DNA of 64,000 nucleotides from Massilibacteroides vaginae (GTDB lineage Bacteria; Bacteroidota; Bacteroidia; Bacteroidales; Tannerellaceae): NCBI RefSeq assembly GCF_900178525.1, contig NZ_FXDJ01000007.1, forward strand, positions 186,001 to 250,000. The letters run 5' to 3'. Every line of letters starts with the position of its first letter. Positions within the stretch are counted from its first letter, which is position 1. The position numbers were made by a program, and so were the translations under genes. Shown piece by piece: positions 1 through 9,810 of this stretch. A model generated the notes under the pieces. It had not been told where the DNA came from and searched no databases. It saw only the letters and a list, made by a program, of their open reading frames with translations.

Positions 1-110
1 TAAACCCATTCAATCAGCCGGGAGTAGAAGCCTACAAGAAAAACATGTTCGCTCTGTTGAACAAACCGGGATATGAAAAAGAAACCACGGAAATCAAATC
101 TCGTTTGTAA
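1..110 (+). CDS. pgi: Glucose-6-phosphate isomerase, C-terminal end (partial)
   Basis: Only the last 35 codons lie in the window, in the frame that starts at base 3 and stops with TAA at 108-110. The readable tail begins [19 protein letters not shown] and continues to KSRL. The [17 protein letters not shown] block is the conserved C-terminal segment of bacterial phosphoglucose isomerase, which interconverts glucose-6-phosphate and fructose-6-phosphate in the cytoplasm. The gene enters from the left, so its start and active site are not visible. A strong hairpin follows 40 bases after the stop. The call rests on recognising a short tail, but this tail is quite distinctive. Confidence 0.8.
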   Translation, partial: NPFNQPGVEAYKKNMFALLNKPGYEKETTEIKSRL

Positions 111-150
111 TTTCCACGGTTTACACTAAAATAGTAGATATTTCTATTTT

Positions 151-190
151 TATAGGCTATTCCCGAAAAAAGGATAGCCTATATTTTTAT
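151..190 (+). terminator. Rho-independent terminator after pgi
   Basis: Perfect 10-bp arms TATAGGCTAT (151-160) and ATAGCCTATA (174-183) enclose a 13-base loop and are followed by TTTTTATT. It sits 40 bases past the pgi stop in the right orientation. Confidence 0.8.
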
Positions 191-345
191 TCCGTTCTGT
201 ACTTACAGCATGAAGGTAAATTGTGATACACACTATCCGATGCGCGATGATGTTCCATTTCGGATCAAAAGGAATATCCGGTTGGGAGTAATTTTTTCCT
301 TGTTTTAACGTTAAAACCGGGGTTCAATTGTTGTTTTTTTGACGA

Positions 346-463
346 TTTCTATATGGCTGATAATCAGCAATATGTATCCCCTGAAAAACATAAAGGTTAT
401 TTTTCGAAAAATAAAGGTTATTTTTAAAAAAATAAAGGATATGTTTTTATTCATATAGTAATG
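346..463 (+). repeat. 21-bp-phased ATAAAGG element, copy 1 (full)
   Basis: In order: TTTCTATA (346-353), the palindrome GCTGATAATCAGC (356-368), ATAAAGG boxes starting at 390, 411 and 432 (exact 21-base step), and ATATAGTA starting 21 bases later at 453. The same parts occur in the opposite orientation at 54184-54301 with identical spacings, and a shorter version lies at 8908-8960. It is non-coding in all frames. It lies between pgi and sucC, about 530 bases before the sucC start. Function unknown: a regulator or recombinase binding array, a transposon end, or a structured RNA are all possible. Confidence 0.85.
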
Positions 464-996
464 CAAAAAAACACCACTACCAATCGGATAAATAATTTAA
501 TCTTTTTAATTAAATCCGATAGATACAGATAAAGGGAAGAGAAACATCGTCTGCCATCACTACACCGGGCGGTGCGGTATAAGCAGATATTTGTTTGAAT
601 ACCGGTTGTTCAACAAGTGAGGTAAACAAAGCCAATGTTTCTTCTTTTGCAAATATAGTTAATCCGATGAGTCAAAGTCAAAGCGTACAATAAAAAAATC
701 GATCTATTGAATAGATGAAGTAATTATTCTTATAAGTCAGCATTTTTTTTATTCGCAATCAAAAAGTTATTTATTCCCTCAAATTCCTGTTCTTTTAATT
801 ACATATTCCATTTTTTACTATATCGATGTTCGCCATAAGAAAAAAATCAAATAATTAGATTCATTTTTTGTATAAACAACAAGGAAGGTTAAGGCCCGTG
901 TCGAAAACATTACAAACATTTAAACTGTTCTTTTTACGACATAAGGTATATATTAATACTATAACCCCCTTGATTCTATATATCAAAAATTATCAA
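464..996. other. Gene-free interval before sucC
   Basis: No convincing gene. An inverted repeat ATCGGAT/ATCCGAT (483-489 and 514-520) is present. On the minus strand, 510-668 is an open frame of about 50 codons with no ATG near its beginning and protein-like composition; it might be the remnant of a gene. Next to it, at about 650, the minus strand reads TATATTTG, which resembles a Bacteroidetes -7 box. The rest is AT-rich and unassigned; it presumably contains the sucC promoter, but I cannot place it. Confidence 0.4.
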
Positions 997-2145
997 ATGA
1001 AAATACACGAATATCAAGCTAAAAAGTTTTTTTCGGACTATAAGATACCTGTAGAAAGGTATAAACTTTGTGTAAACGCGGCAGAAGCCGCCACGGCATG
1101 GTCTGAAATCGGAACAGAGAAAGTAGTAGTGAAAGCACAGGTACTAACCGGAGGACGCGGAAAAGCCGGCGGCGTAAAGCTCGCTAAAAATGAAGCGGAA
1201 ACACAAGCACATGCCAAAACTATTCTGGGAATGGACATTAAAGGATTCACGGTAGAGAAGGTTATCGTTAGCGAAGCCGTCCATATCGAATCCGAATATT
1301 ATGTCAGCTTTGTAATAGACCGCAATACCAAATCCGTTTTACTCATGATGAGCCCCGACGGTGGTATGGATATTGAAGCTGTAGCAAAAGATACACCTGA
1401 TAGAATTTACAAGTACAGTATCGATCCGTTAATTGGGTTACCGGATTATCTGGCACGTAAATACGCCTTCAGATTATTTACCGAAATCGGTCAGGTAAAT
1501 CAGATGGCAGCCATTCTTCAGAATCTTTATCGTCTTTTTATCGAAAAAGATGCTTCCCTAACCGAAATTAATCCGTTAGTGCGAACAGCCGAAGGTTATC
1601 TGATGGCTATCGACGCAAAGATGACCTTTGACGATAACGCGCTTTTCCGACACCCGGATGTAGTCGCGCTGTTTGAACCGACACCCGAAGAGAAAATAGA
1701 AACACAAGCCAAAGAAAAAGGATTCAGTTATGTGCATTTAGACGGTGAAATCGGCTGTATGGTCAATGGTGCCGGACTGGCGATGGCTACGATGGATATG
1801 ATCAAACTTTATGGCGGACATCCGGCAAATTTTCTTGATATCGGAGGAAGCTCAAATCCTCAAAAAGTGATCGACGCAATGAAGTTACTGCTAAACGACA
1901 AGCAGGTAAAGGTCGTACTTATTAATATTTTCGGGGGCATTACCCGATGTGATGATGTGGCTCGCGGACTAATTACCGCCTTTGAAGAGATCAACACAAC
2001 CATTCCTGTCGTAGTACGACTAACAGGAACCAACGAAAAAGAGGGCAGGGAGTTACTTAAAGATACCCTCCTCATCTCGGCCGATACCATGAGCGAAGCC
2101 ACACGCATGGCAGTAAAAGTAACCGGTTCAACCCTTAAACAATAA
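997..2145 (+). CDS. sucC: Succinate-CoA ligase [ADP-forming], beta subunit
   Basis: The beta subunit works with SucD to interconvert succinyl-CoA and succinate with ATP/ADP, a step of the TCA or succinate-propionate route. The ATG at 997 ([10 protein letters not shown]) is chosen over an upstream TTG at 868, because the family begins exactly there; the product is 382 residues, close to the usual length. An ATP-grasp fold covers about residues 1-205, with the lysine-rich RGKAGGVK nucleotide-binding stretch. The ligase domain follows, with [13 protein letters not shown] near residue 252 and the DIGGSSNP loop. sucD begins five bases after its stop, so the two are one operon. Confidence 0.93.
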   Translation: MKIHEYQAKKFFSDYKIPVERYKLCVNAAEAATAWSEIGTEKVVVKAQVLTGGRGKAGGVKLAKNEAETQAHAKTILGMDIKGFTVEKVIVSEAVHIESEYYVSFVIDRNTKSVLLMMSPDGGMDIEAVAKDTPDRIYKYSIDPLIGLPDYLARKYAFRLFTEIGQVNQMAAILQNLYRLFIEKDASLTEINPLVRTAEGYLMAIDAKMTFDDNALFRHPDVVALFEPTPEEKIETQAKEKGFSYVHLDGEIGCMVNGAGLAMATMDMIKLYGGHPANFLDIGGSSNPQKVIDAMKLLLNDKQVKVVLINIFGGITRCDDVARGLITAFEEINTTIPVVVRLTGTNEKEGRELLKDTLLISADTMSEATRMAVKVTGSTLKQ

Positions 2146-2149
2146 AACG

Positions 2150-3007
2150 ATGAGTATACTAATCAATCAAGATACACGTGTGATCGTGCAAGGAATCACC
2201 GGAAGAGACGGTGGTTTCCACACCGAAAAAATGAAAGCATACGGAACAAAGGTAGTAGGCGGAACATCGCCCGGAAAAGGCGGATCTACCGTAAACGGAC
2301 TTCCTGTTTTTAATACGGTAGAAGAAGCCGTAGCGACAACTGCTGCAAATACCTCTATCATTTTTGTACCCGCGCGTTTTGCTGCCGATTCTATAATGGA
2401 GGCTGCCGATGCCGGTATAAAACTTATTATCTGTATTACCGAAGGCATACCTACTGTCGACGTTATCAAAGCGCATCGTTTCGTACAGGAACGAGGTGCT
2501 ACACTGATCGGCCCGAACTGTCCCGGATTAGTTACGCCGGACGAAAGTCTTGTAGGTATACTTCCCGGACATATCTTTAAGAAAGGAAATATCGGCGTGT
2601 TAAGCCGTAGCGGCACACTGACTTACGAAGTGGTTTATCATCTTTCGGCCGCAGGCATGGGACAATCCACGGCTGTGGGCATGGGTGGTGATCCTGTTGT
2701 GGGACTTTATTTCCGTGATTTACTGGAGCGTTTTGAAAAAGATCCCGACACGCACGCCATCGTTATGATCGGTGAAATCGGAGGAAACGCGGAAGAACTG
2801 GCTGCCGAATACATTCGCCACCATGTAACCAAACCCGTAGTCGCTTTCATTGCCGGACAGTCTGCTCCTCCGGGTAAACAAATGGGGCATGCCGGTGCCA
2901 TTATCTCCAGCGGATCAGGTACAGCCGCCGAAAAAATAGCCGCCTTAGAAGCAGCCGGTGTTCGTGTAGCCAAAGAGCCCGGAGAAATTCCCGGACTATT
3001 GAAATAA
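2150..3007 (+). CDS. sucD: Succinate-CoA ligase [ADP-forming], alpha subunit
   Basis: The alpha subunit binds CoA and carries the phosphohistidine relay of succinyl-CoA synthetase. The 285-residue product has an N-terminal Rossmann-type CoA-binding domain ([11 protein letters not shown] near residue 15), the conserved GPNCPG segment, and the catalytic histidine in MGHAGAI near residue 246. It starts with ATG four bases downstream of the sucC stop, so translation is probably coupled. A strong shared terminator follows. Length and motifs are typical for a Bacteroidetes SucD; nothing is unusual. Confidence 0.94.
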   Translation: MSILINQDTRVIVQGITGRDGGFHTEKMKAYGTKVVGGTSPGKGGSTVNGLPVFNTVEEAVATTAANTSIIFVPARFAADSIMEAADAGIKLIICITEGIPTVDVIKAHRFVQERGATLIGPNCPGLVTPDESLVGILPGHIFKKGNIGVLSRSGTLTYEVVYHLSAAGMGQSTAVGMGGDPVVGLYFRDLLERFEKDPDTHAIVMIGEIGGNAEELAAEYIRHHVTKPVVAFIAGQSAPPGKQMGHAGAIISSGSGTAAEKIAALEAAGVRVAKEPGEIPGLLK

Positions 3008-3026
3008 TATTTTCTTATCTGATATA

Positions 3027-3063
3027 GCAGAGGCGCGCGGATTGTACGCCTCTGCTTTTTTTA
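3027..3063. terminator. Bidirectional terminator between sucD and the macroglobulin gene
   Basis: GCAGAGGCG (3027-3035) pairs with CGCCTCTGC (3047-3055), followed by a run of eight Ts. It lies between the convergent sucD and the minus-strand macroglobulin gene, whose stop codon is at 3066. Confidence 0.85.
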
Positions 3064-3065
3064 TA

Positions 3066-6000
3066 TCATTTCACTTCAACCATTCTACCTTCCGTGTTCG
3101 CGCGGGTTAAGTTATCATACATCGCCTCACAATAAACCGGTGGTAAATAGAAACGCCCCGGATACACAGCACACAAATTAATCCGCACTGTAACCTGACG
3201 ACCGGCAGGCAGGTAGTCAATATGACTGTACGTACGATCATCACGAATATCCTGATAATTCACCATGCTTTGCAGATCACTTGCCTGTGCATCATCATGC
3301 AAGAAGCGCGTATTCAGTATTTCCCACCCGGCAGGGAATATCTCCGTAAGCACCACATTTCTAATCCCGCGTGAGGATGGATTACGAACAGTTACAACAG
3401 CTGTAAAATTCGTTCCCTGCTCTAAATTATCCACATTCACCGCTCTTCCGGCTGCATCCGTGTAAGACACCGCAAGGGCCATGCCATTATTGTAAGCAAC
3501 TTCCTCGCCTTGTTCGGGAATACCTTCCGTTATAACCCGTACGAAGAGAGTAGATTTTCCCGTATTACTTAATTCGGCAGTAGTGGTCTTAGCAGCGTTA
3601 TTCAGTAAGTCTTCGCTCCAAATATTCTTACCGCTTTGCACCTTATCCGATTTTCCACCCACCGCATACGAAAACGCCATGGCATCTCCTGTTGTATATT
3701 TCTTCAGATAAGAAGAGACTCCCATTAAGGCGTATGCCGTGGATTGCGTACTCAACCAGTCGTTCGTGCTGAGTTTAGTGGAGATAGCCTTTGCCAGTAC
3801 AGAAGCATCTTGCGCTTTATCCAGCAAGCAAAGTGTTTGTAAACGCATTGCCTGATCACGGAGGTCACTTCCGAAAGTCAGGTCAAATTCATCATAGCGT
3901 GTGGCCACTTCGGCTGTTTTTGTAATTAACTCGGTAGCTACATCCTGTCTGCCGGCTAAAGCATAAGCCGTGGCAAGCATAGATACAGAAGCCGAACTCC
4001 GCGGACTTCTTTCCTTCAGCCGGTTCATGGCTCCGATCTCCGGCGAATTAGCCAAAGCAAGCACCAGCAAACGGTATGCCTGTGTAAGCTCTTCGGAAGA
4101 AGAATAAAAAGAAGGAGCAGTAGCCGGTTGCCATTTACGAGCCACTAATTTAAGATTGTTCAGCACCGTTTGCTTCAGTGAAGAAGGTACCAGATAACCT
4201 TTCGACTCAGCTTCGATCAGGAAGTGAGCCACATAAACTGTTCCCCAACTGTTAGTAGATGTGCCACCCGGCCAATAGGCAAATGCACCCTCGGCGGTTT
4301 GATAAGAACGCACACGGGAAATCACTTGCTTAACCGCTACATCAGCAGATGCTGATTGGGCTTCACTAAGCGAAACCAACTCCTTCAGATAAAGTTGTGG
4401 AAAAGCCTTGGAAGTGATCTGTTCCAGACATCCATGCGGATAGCCCAACAGGTATTTTAAACGCATCGACAAGTTAAGCGGAGGAATATCCGATACTTCA
4501 AGTGTCAGTTTATTTGTTCCGTCCGCACCGGGCATCGCTACCGTTTCTTTCCAAGTTTTCCCACCTTCAAGCGTAGCCGGAAGCACCTTTGTCTGAGCTC
4601 GTCTAACGGAACGTATTTCTATATCGGTTTCATACACCGTTTGCTCACCTTTTCCTGTAGCGACTAATTTAATATGTCCGGCTCCGGGTTTTTCTTTCAC
4701 ACGGATACGGAAGGTAGCCTGCTTATCGGTCATCTCATCAAAATTCAGTTCGCCCGTTGAATTACCTACTATTTCCATATTATTGGAACATTGGATTGAT
4801 ACTTTTACAAGGCCTACACCTTTCTCTGTGGCAAATACAGTGGCCGGAACCACCATCTCCTCTCCCACACCAATTACGCGTGGCAATGTTCCAAGCAGCA
4901 TTACGGGTTTACGAACAAGTACACTTTTATCGGTATGTCCATAGGCCATGCCGTCTCCGGCTACAACCATCATGCGTACACGCCCGTTGTAGTTCGGCAT
5001 CGCATACGTATGACGTTTTTTCTCACCTTTCTTCAAAAGGAACGGACCTTCGAATTGCACCACCGGCTTAAAGCGGTTTACAATTGCTTTCGGACCTTTA
5101 TTCAGGGCATCGTCTCCACCAATACTGAATAATTGTTCGATGCGCCCTCCGTAAGCACCTACCACGAAATTATACATATCCCAGGTGCTTACACCTAATG
5201 CTTCACGGGCGTTGAATACTTTCCACGGGTCAGGTGTGGCAAAGCGGGTAAGATCCAACAAGCCTTCATCCACTATTGCCAGCGTATAAGCCATCGGGCG
5301 TCCGTTCTTTTCAGAAACAGTGATATCGTATGCTTGATCCGGTTTCAGTTCATCGGCCGTATGAAGCATAGGGTACAGGTAACTCTGCGGTGAAGTAACC
5401 GTTACCGGAACAACTCCGTAAAGACGGATCGGCAGGTCATTTAGCGTCTCGCCGTGCGGTTGTAACAGCGTGATGTACACGTACGAGTTCGGCTGCATAT
5501 CTTCCGTTACTTTAAGCTTCACGGTTGTTTCTTTTGCCTTGCAGTCGAAATGATTTACGGAGAGTACTTTTGTACCGTTTTCGATTGTAAGTATCGCTTT
5601 ACTTGTTTCGGTTGACGGGAAAGTTATCACCATCTGATCGCCTACAGCATAGCTTTCTTTATCCGTTTTGAACGCAAGCGTATGAGGAGACTTCCCACCA
5701 TCGGCATCCCGTCGGCCTTCGTTATAAGGCCAATCGAAATAGCTCATTACGCCGGTAGAATGTTTGCCCGAACGGTCTTTCACACGTATAAAATAAGTTC
5801 CCCACTCTTCGTTAGTAAAGGAGACGTCAAACTTCGCCTTTCCGTTTGCATCGGTACGGACAGCGAATTCTTTTATCGGCTTGTTATACGAGTCAGACAC
5901 GTAACTTGCCAAGCGACTTGCGTCCGAACTCCACCACCAGTACCAATAGACTTTGTAAATCGTAACATCTACGTCTTGATCACTCAAAGAAGTGCCGTCG

Positions 6001-8603
6001 TAATTCAGCATGGCCACATCATACGTATAGTTTTGTCCGGTATTTAACTGCTCTTTTCCGGACTGCGGAGAACGAAGTCCTACGTAACGACGATACGGCG
6101 AATAAAACATCCGCGCACCGTCAATACTGAAATCACCGGATTCTTCATATACATGGGTTACTAAATTAGCCAGCAACATACCGGGCGCATGACTACCCAG
6201 GTCAAAACGCAATTTCACAAGCGCATCTCCCTTTTCATCAGTCGTGCCGGTTATCAGTTTACTTTCTTCACTGTTAAATGTCTTTGCCGGATCATCAAAC
6301 ACAAAATCATTGTAGCCCTTAAAAGACGTAGCCGTAGGAATGAAAGTTCCCTTAATATCGTATTTCAGATTACGGGCTGTAGCACCCTGCAACCATTCCA
6401 CGTGCATATTCACATCGAAGTTTTCGCCAATCAACAAAGGTTTTTCAGGGATGGGCAAATTAATTTTCAGCCGATTAGGCTTGATCGCCTCCACACGGAC
6501 GCGCTTATCAAAAGTTAAGCCGCCAACATGTACTGTCGCGGTCCATGCCCCTGTCGGTACATCCGGATCAGTTGGCAAACTAAAAGAATAAAGTCCCATT
6601 TCACCGCGAACTTGTGTTTTGCGCAGATAAACCTGCCCTAACGGATTGCGCAATTCCATAACCACCGGATGTTCTTCCGGCAGATTTTTCTCACGGTCGT
6701 TCAGCATAAAAGCCAGATGCAACGTATCGCCCGGACGCCATACTCCGCGTTCACCATAAATAAACCCTTTAATACCCTTCTGCACTACCTCGCCGTCAAT
6801 ATCAAATGTACTTAACGACAACGCCAGTCCGGCATCGACTCGTAAATAAGAACGCTGACTACCTTGTGTTGCGATCAGGTAATGTGGTTTACGATTATTC
6901 AGCGCAAGGCGAATAAATCCGTTATCATCGGTCACCCCTTTAGTCAGCTCCTGATGCTGGTAATTATAAACAGCAACCTCCACCCCCTTCTGAGGTAATG
7001 CGTTGAGCAGATTATTGACCATCACAATCATTTCATTACCTTCTCCTCCCTTTGCTATAACGCCTAAGTTTGAAGCCAGCACATTCTTGCCGATACGTTT
7101 GTTGTAATAATAGCTGCTTGAACAAGGATTGTCGATTTCATCGTAATCATAGTCATACCAGTTAAAGTTTTCATTATAATAACTGTACCAACCCTTATCG
7201 AAACGACCTGTTTCTTCGCGCAGCTCGATCGCGTCAAGAGCAAGGAGTTCCTCTTTAGACAACACGGCGGTAGGTTCATCACAAGGATAAGCCGACAAAT
7301 TACGGTCAAAAGATAGTTCCACCCGGTAGATTGCACCCGGTTCCGGTTGAATCAGTTCTTTCAAATCAATGGCAAACGTGTTCCATTGACTCAGGTCGAG
7401 ACCTTCTTCGTCTAAAAATATCGTTTTACGTGCCACGATGCGACCAACACGCACCAGTTCGTAAGTACCCGAAAGGTCATTGTTTTGCAGAAACTGTCCG
7501 ATATTTTGTTCATTGATACGAATCACACGCGCCACCACACCACGAAGATAAATCGCCTCGAAAGGAACTGTCAGCTCCGTAGACTGTGGAATAACAACTC
7601 CCTCACCAATAAAGCGAACCATTGGTGCCGCTTCCGAAAGGGCAATCTGTCTGACTACAGATTCTCCCAACTGAAGCCCACTTTTCGAACGGATCCCACT
7701 ATTTAAATGTACATTCGTATTTCCCTTACGCCCGGCATCCGGATAAAGGCGTATTTTATTACCCGATATACTCACCACGGCAGAATTATTACCCTCCACG
7801 TAAGCCAAACCGTCCATTGTTTGATTCTCATCCAGCAACTTTGTAAAAGTAACCTCTATAAAACGTTCCGGATCGGTCTTCAACGCCACGTTATAAACGG
7901 AAAAATCGTTCATGCCCGGAATAGGAACCGACAACAAGTCTTTCTCCTCCACCCTTTCTTTATTCGCGCCAACAGACACAACCAGATTACGCTCCGCATC
8001 CGGTCCAGCCGGTACGTTCGAAAGCAACAACTCGTGCTTCTTACCATCCGCGCTTTGTTGCCATACGGTTGTAACCTTCTCAGAGATACGAAGCAAAGGT
8101 TCGATTGTTGCCCGCTCCTCCCTGTCGGGTGTAAAAAGCGTTATAGCCACATCATAGCCATTTTCATTGTCCTTATTGATGTCGAAAGTGTTCACACTTC
8201 CCCGCAAAGCCAAACCATACGTAGAAAAAGAAAAAGCGAACTCACGTTCTTCCGGATTTACCTCAAACAAACCACTCATATCCACCTTGACACGATACTC
8301 CGTATCACGCTTAAATTCCTTAGCGGGACGAAACACGATCGTACGATTGTTTTCAAATGCGAACGCACCCTCCGTTTCCGGCGTAATTTTAAGATGCTTT
8401 TTCAACACCTCAGCTGTCAGGCGAGTAAAATCCACGTCACGATTCAGTAATAAATAAACCGGAGAAAAACGAGAAACCTTCCCACTCGTAAAAGCCTCAA
8501 TATTGGAATTGTAGGGAATCGCATTATCTGTTTTTATTTTTGGTCCACACCCCATTAATACACATAGCAATAAAAAAGGTGCTAAAAAACTTAGCTTAGT
8601 CAT
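3066..8603 (-). CDS. Alpha-2-macroglobulin family lipoprotein
   Basis: A very large (about 1845 residues) predicted periplasmic or outer-membrane lipoprotein. The ATG at 8603 (MTKLSFLAPF) is preferred to the in-frame ATG at 8633, because it gives a clean signal peptide ending in the lipobox LMGC. The architecture fits bacterial macroglobulins: an N-terminal Ig-like region, repeated MG domains with the signature GVWRPGDTLHL, a bait-region zone, and a helical thioester domain with HGCLEQ (Cys at about residue 1392), which keeps the CxEQ thioester motif. In the known family, bait cleavage exposes the thioester and traps attacking proteases, protecting cells whose wall is being repaired by PBP1C. 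pbpC is the expected neighbour; here it lies 3.5 kb away behind unrelated DNA. Confidence 0.92.
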   Translation of the reverse strand: MTKLSFLAPFLLLCVLMGCGPKIKTDNAIPYNSNIEAFTSGKVSRFSPVYLLLNRDVDFTRLTAEVLKKHLKITPETEGAFAFENNRTIVFRPAKEFKRDTEYRVKVDMSGLFEVNPEEREFAFSFSTYGLALRGSVNTFDINKDNENGYDVAITLFTPDREERATIEPLLRISEKVTTVWQQSADGKKHELLLSNVPAGPDAERNLVVSVGANKERVEEKDLLSVPIPGMNDFSVYNVALKTDPERFIEVTFTKLLDENQTMDGLAYVEGNNSAVVSISGNKIRLYPDAGRKGNTNVHLNSGIRSKSGLQLGESVVRQIALSEAAPMVRFIGEGVVIPQSTELTVPFEAIYLRGVVARVIRINEQNIGQFLQNNDLSGTYELVRVGRIVARKTIFLDEEGLDLSQWNTFAIDLKELIQPEPGAIYRVELSFDRNLSAYPCDEPTAVLSKEELLALDAIELREETGRFDKGWYSYYNENFNWYDYDYDEIDNPCSSSYYYNKRIGKNVLASNLGVIAKGGEGNEMIVMVNNLLNALPQKGVEVAVYNYQHQELTKGVTDDNGFIRLALNNRKPHYLIATQGSQRSYLRVDAGLALSLSTFDIDGEVVQKGIKGFIYGERGVWRPGDTLHLAFMLNDREKNLPEEHPVVMELRNPLGQVYLRKTQVRGEMGLYSFSLPTDPDVPTGAWTATVHVGGLTFDKRVRVEAIKPNRLKINLPIPEKPLLIGENFDVNMHVEWLQGATARNLKYDIKGTFIPTATSFKGYNDFVFDDPAKTFNSEESKLITGTTDEKGDALVKLRFDLGSHAPGMLLANLVTHVYEESGDFSIDGARMFYSPYRRYVGLRSPQSGKEQLNTGQNYTYDVAMLNYDGTSLSDQDVDVTIYKVYWYWWWSSDASRLASYVSDSYNKPIKEFAVRTDANGKAKFDVSFTNEEWGTYFIRVKDRSGKHSTGVMSYFDWPYNEGRRDADGGKSPHTLAFKTDKESYAVGDQMVITFPSTETSKAILTIENGTKVLSVNHFDCKAKETTVKLKVTEDMQPNSYVYITLLQPHGETLNDLPIRLYGVVPVTVTSPQSYLYPMLHTADELKPDQAYDITVSEKNGRPMAYTLAIVDEGLLDLTRFATPDPWKVFNAREALGVSTWDMYNFVVGAYGGRIEQLFSIGGDDALNKGPKAIVNRFKPVVQFEGPFLLKKGEKKRHTYAMPNYNGRVRMMVVAGDGMAYGHTDKSVLVRKPVMLLGTLPRVIGVGEEMVVPATVFATEKGVGLVKVSIQCSNNMEIVGNSTGELNFDEMTDKQATFRIRVKEKPGAGHIKLVATGKGEQTVYETDIEIRSVRRAQTKVLPATLEGGKTWKETVAMPGADGTNKLTLEVSDIPPLNLSMRLKYLLGYPHGCLEQITSKAFPQLYLKELVSLSEAQSASADVAVKQVISRVRSYQTAEGAFAYWPGGTSTNSWGTVYVAHFLIEAESKGYLVPSSLKQTVLNNLKLVARKWQPATAPSFYSSSEELTQAYRLLVLALANSPEIGAMNRLKERSPRSSASVSMLATAYALAGRQDVATELITKTAEVATRYDEFDLTFGSDLRDQAMRLQTLCLLDKAQDASVLAKAISTKLSTNDWLSTQSTAYALMGVSSYLKKYTTGDAMAFSYAVGGKSDKVQSGKNIWSEDLLNNAAKTTTAELSNTGKSTLFVRVITEGIPEQGEEVAYNNGMALAVSYTDAAGRAVNVDNLEQGTNFTAVVTVRNPSSRGIRNVVLTEIFPAGWEILNTRFLHDDAQASDLQSMVNYQDIRDDRTYSHIDYLPAGRQVTVRINLCAVYPGRFYLPPVYCEAMYDNLTRANTEGRMVEVK

Positions 8604-9146
8604 AATATGATGTTCTTTTTGTTTAAACTTCAAAACCCTTGTTTAGAAACAAATATACAAATAGTTAGACAACGGCTCATAAACTTTAGCATATTTATGC
8701 GAACAGAAACACAGAAGGCACATCTCTTTTATCGGAAGAACTCATTTTTTAACATTACAAAACACATAATATCATTTTAAAACACACAATAAAAGCCACA
8801 AAACAAATAAATTGATCAGAAAACGCCAGATAATAACAACAAATGTTAAAAACACACCTTTTTTTCGCCCATTATCAATAAAAAAATCAATCAACTCTCC
8901 AAAAAAACAATAGTATATGTTTTGAAAAATATCCTTTATTTATAAAAAAATATCCTTTATCCACAAAAAAAGATAGTAATATGCTTTTTGGAAATAAGAA
9001 GCTATCCAACAAATACGTTTTTAAATTAGATTTAAGAGATTTGGAGTTAAAATGAACCCGCAGTTCATCCGAAGTGTTAAAAAAGGCTGAGAAGCAATCT
9101 TTTCAGCACGCGATTTATTAACTAAATTTTATACAACAAAACAATT
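8604..9146. other. AT-rich gene-free interval upstream of the macroglobulin gene
   Basis: About 540 bases with no credible gene. It should contain the macroglobulin promoter (minus strand), which I could not place confidently. It contains the short copy of the 21-bp-phased repeat (8908-8960) and a small hairpin GCTGA/TCAGC at 9086-9107. Confidence 0.5.
8908..8960 (-). repeat. 21-bp-phased ATAAAGG element, copy 2 (short)
   Basis: Read on the minus strand, ATAAAGG boxes start at 8960 and 8939 (21 apart), then ATATACTATTG starts 21 bases later at 8918. This matches the last two boxes and the tail of the full copies. The head palindrome and one box are absent, so this is a truncated or diverged member. 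Confidence 0.75.
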
Positions 9147-9565
9147 TTATTCGGGGAAGACGGGTTTTATATAGAAAATGAAGGTTCTTTGGTTTGCTCC
9201 TACCGGGTTGCTTGAGTACGGATATGGGGATAAGCTCAAGTAGCCACTTTCGGCAGACATAACCCCTTGAATGAAAATAATACCTATTGCATTTGTTGAT
9301 TCAATCCATTTTTGAGGAGAGAGAGTAAAAGCATTTAATCCCGCTTCTTTTCTAAACCTATCGAATTCGATAGGTTTAAAATTCGGATTATACAAACTTT
9401 CCCAAATTCCCAGATACTCAATTATATTTCGATTGCGCATCCAGTTTGCAACTACAATAAATGGTTCTTCTGACTTAATTTTGCAATATCCGTCAGAGAG
9501 ATATAATCGGCATTATTGATATTAACTACTGTGACTTCTGTTTCCTGTACTTTTATTTTTGCCAT
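9147..9565 (-). pseudogene. KilA-N domain protein, frameshifted and truncated
   Basis: An ATG at 9565 opens MAKIKVQETEVTVVN followed by YISLTDIAK, the usual beginning of small KilA-N proteins of Bacteroidetes mobile elements. After about 30 codons the frame hits a stop. The matching continuation (SEEPFIVVANWMRNRN, then EYLGIWE and AGLNAFTLSPQKWIE) lies in another frame from about 9480 leftward, so one base appears to have been lost. After AIGI the expected GRYGGTYAH/FEFASW part of the domain is missing and the tail is unrelated. KilA-N domains are DNA-binding modules of phages and integrative elements, so this is probably a scar of an old mobile element. It cannot make an intact protein as read. 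Confidence 0.75.
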
Positions 9566-9810
9566 ATTTACTTCTGTTTTTCATTGTGTTAAATCTACCA
9601 CATTTCGGTTCTGCAAATTTAGCTTAATTTATTGAAATTCATTGTATGTAATAAAAAGCATAAACCTTGTTATATCCTCGTTTCTAACGAACTTTCCTAT
9701 ACAATCTACTTAAAAACGTATTTAACTGTTTAAAATAACAAAAAGAAGTTCCTTTGTTTGCTTGTATATCTTTTTAAAGATTATCTTGGCACACAATTTA
9801 GAGAATTATT

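Noticed and set aside
346-463. CRISPR or simple satellite interpretation of the ATAAAGG boxes
   Set aside because: The boxes are 7 bases on a 21-base step with no spacers, and the same head palindrome and spacing recur at a second locus, which does not fit a simple satellite.
868-996. Upstream extension of sucC from TTG 868
   Set aside because: The family begins at [10 protein letters not shown] (ATG 997); the added residues are unlike any SucC.
7707-8450. A 247-codon open frame on the plus strand inside the macroglobulin gene
   Set aside because: It is antisense to a strongly supported 1845-residue gene and has the low-complexity composition of a reverse-frame shadow.
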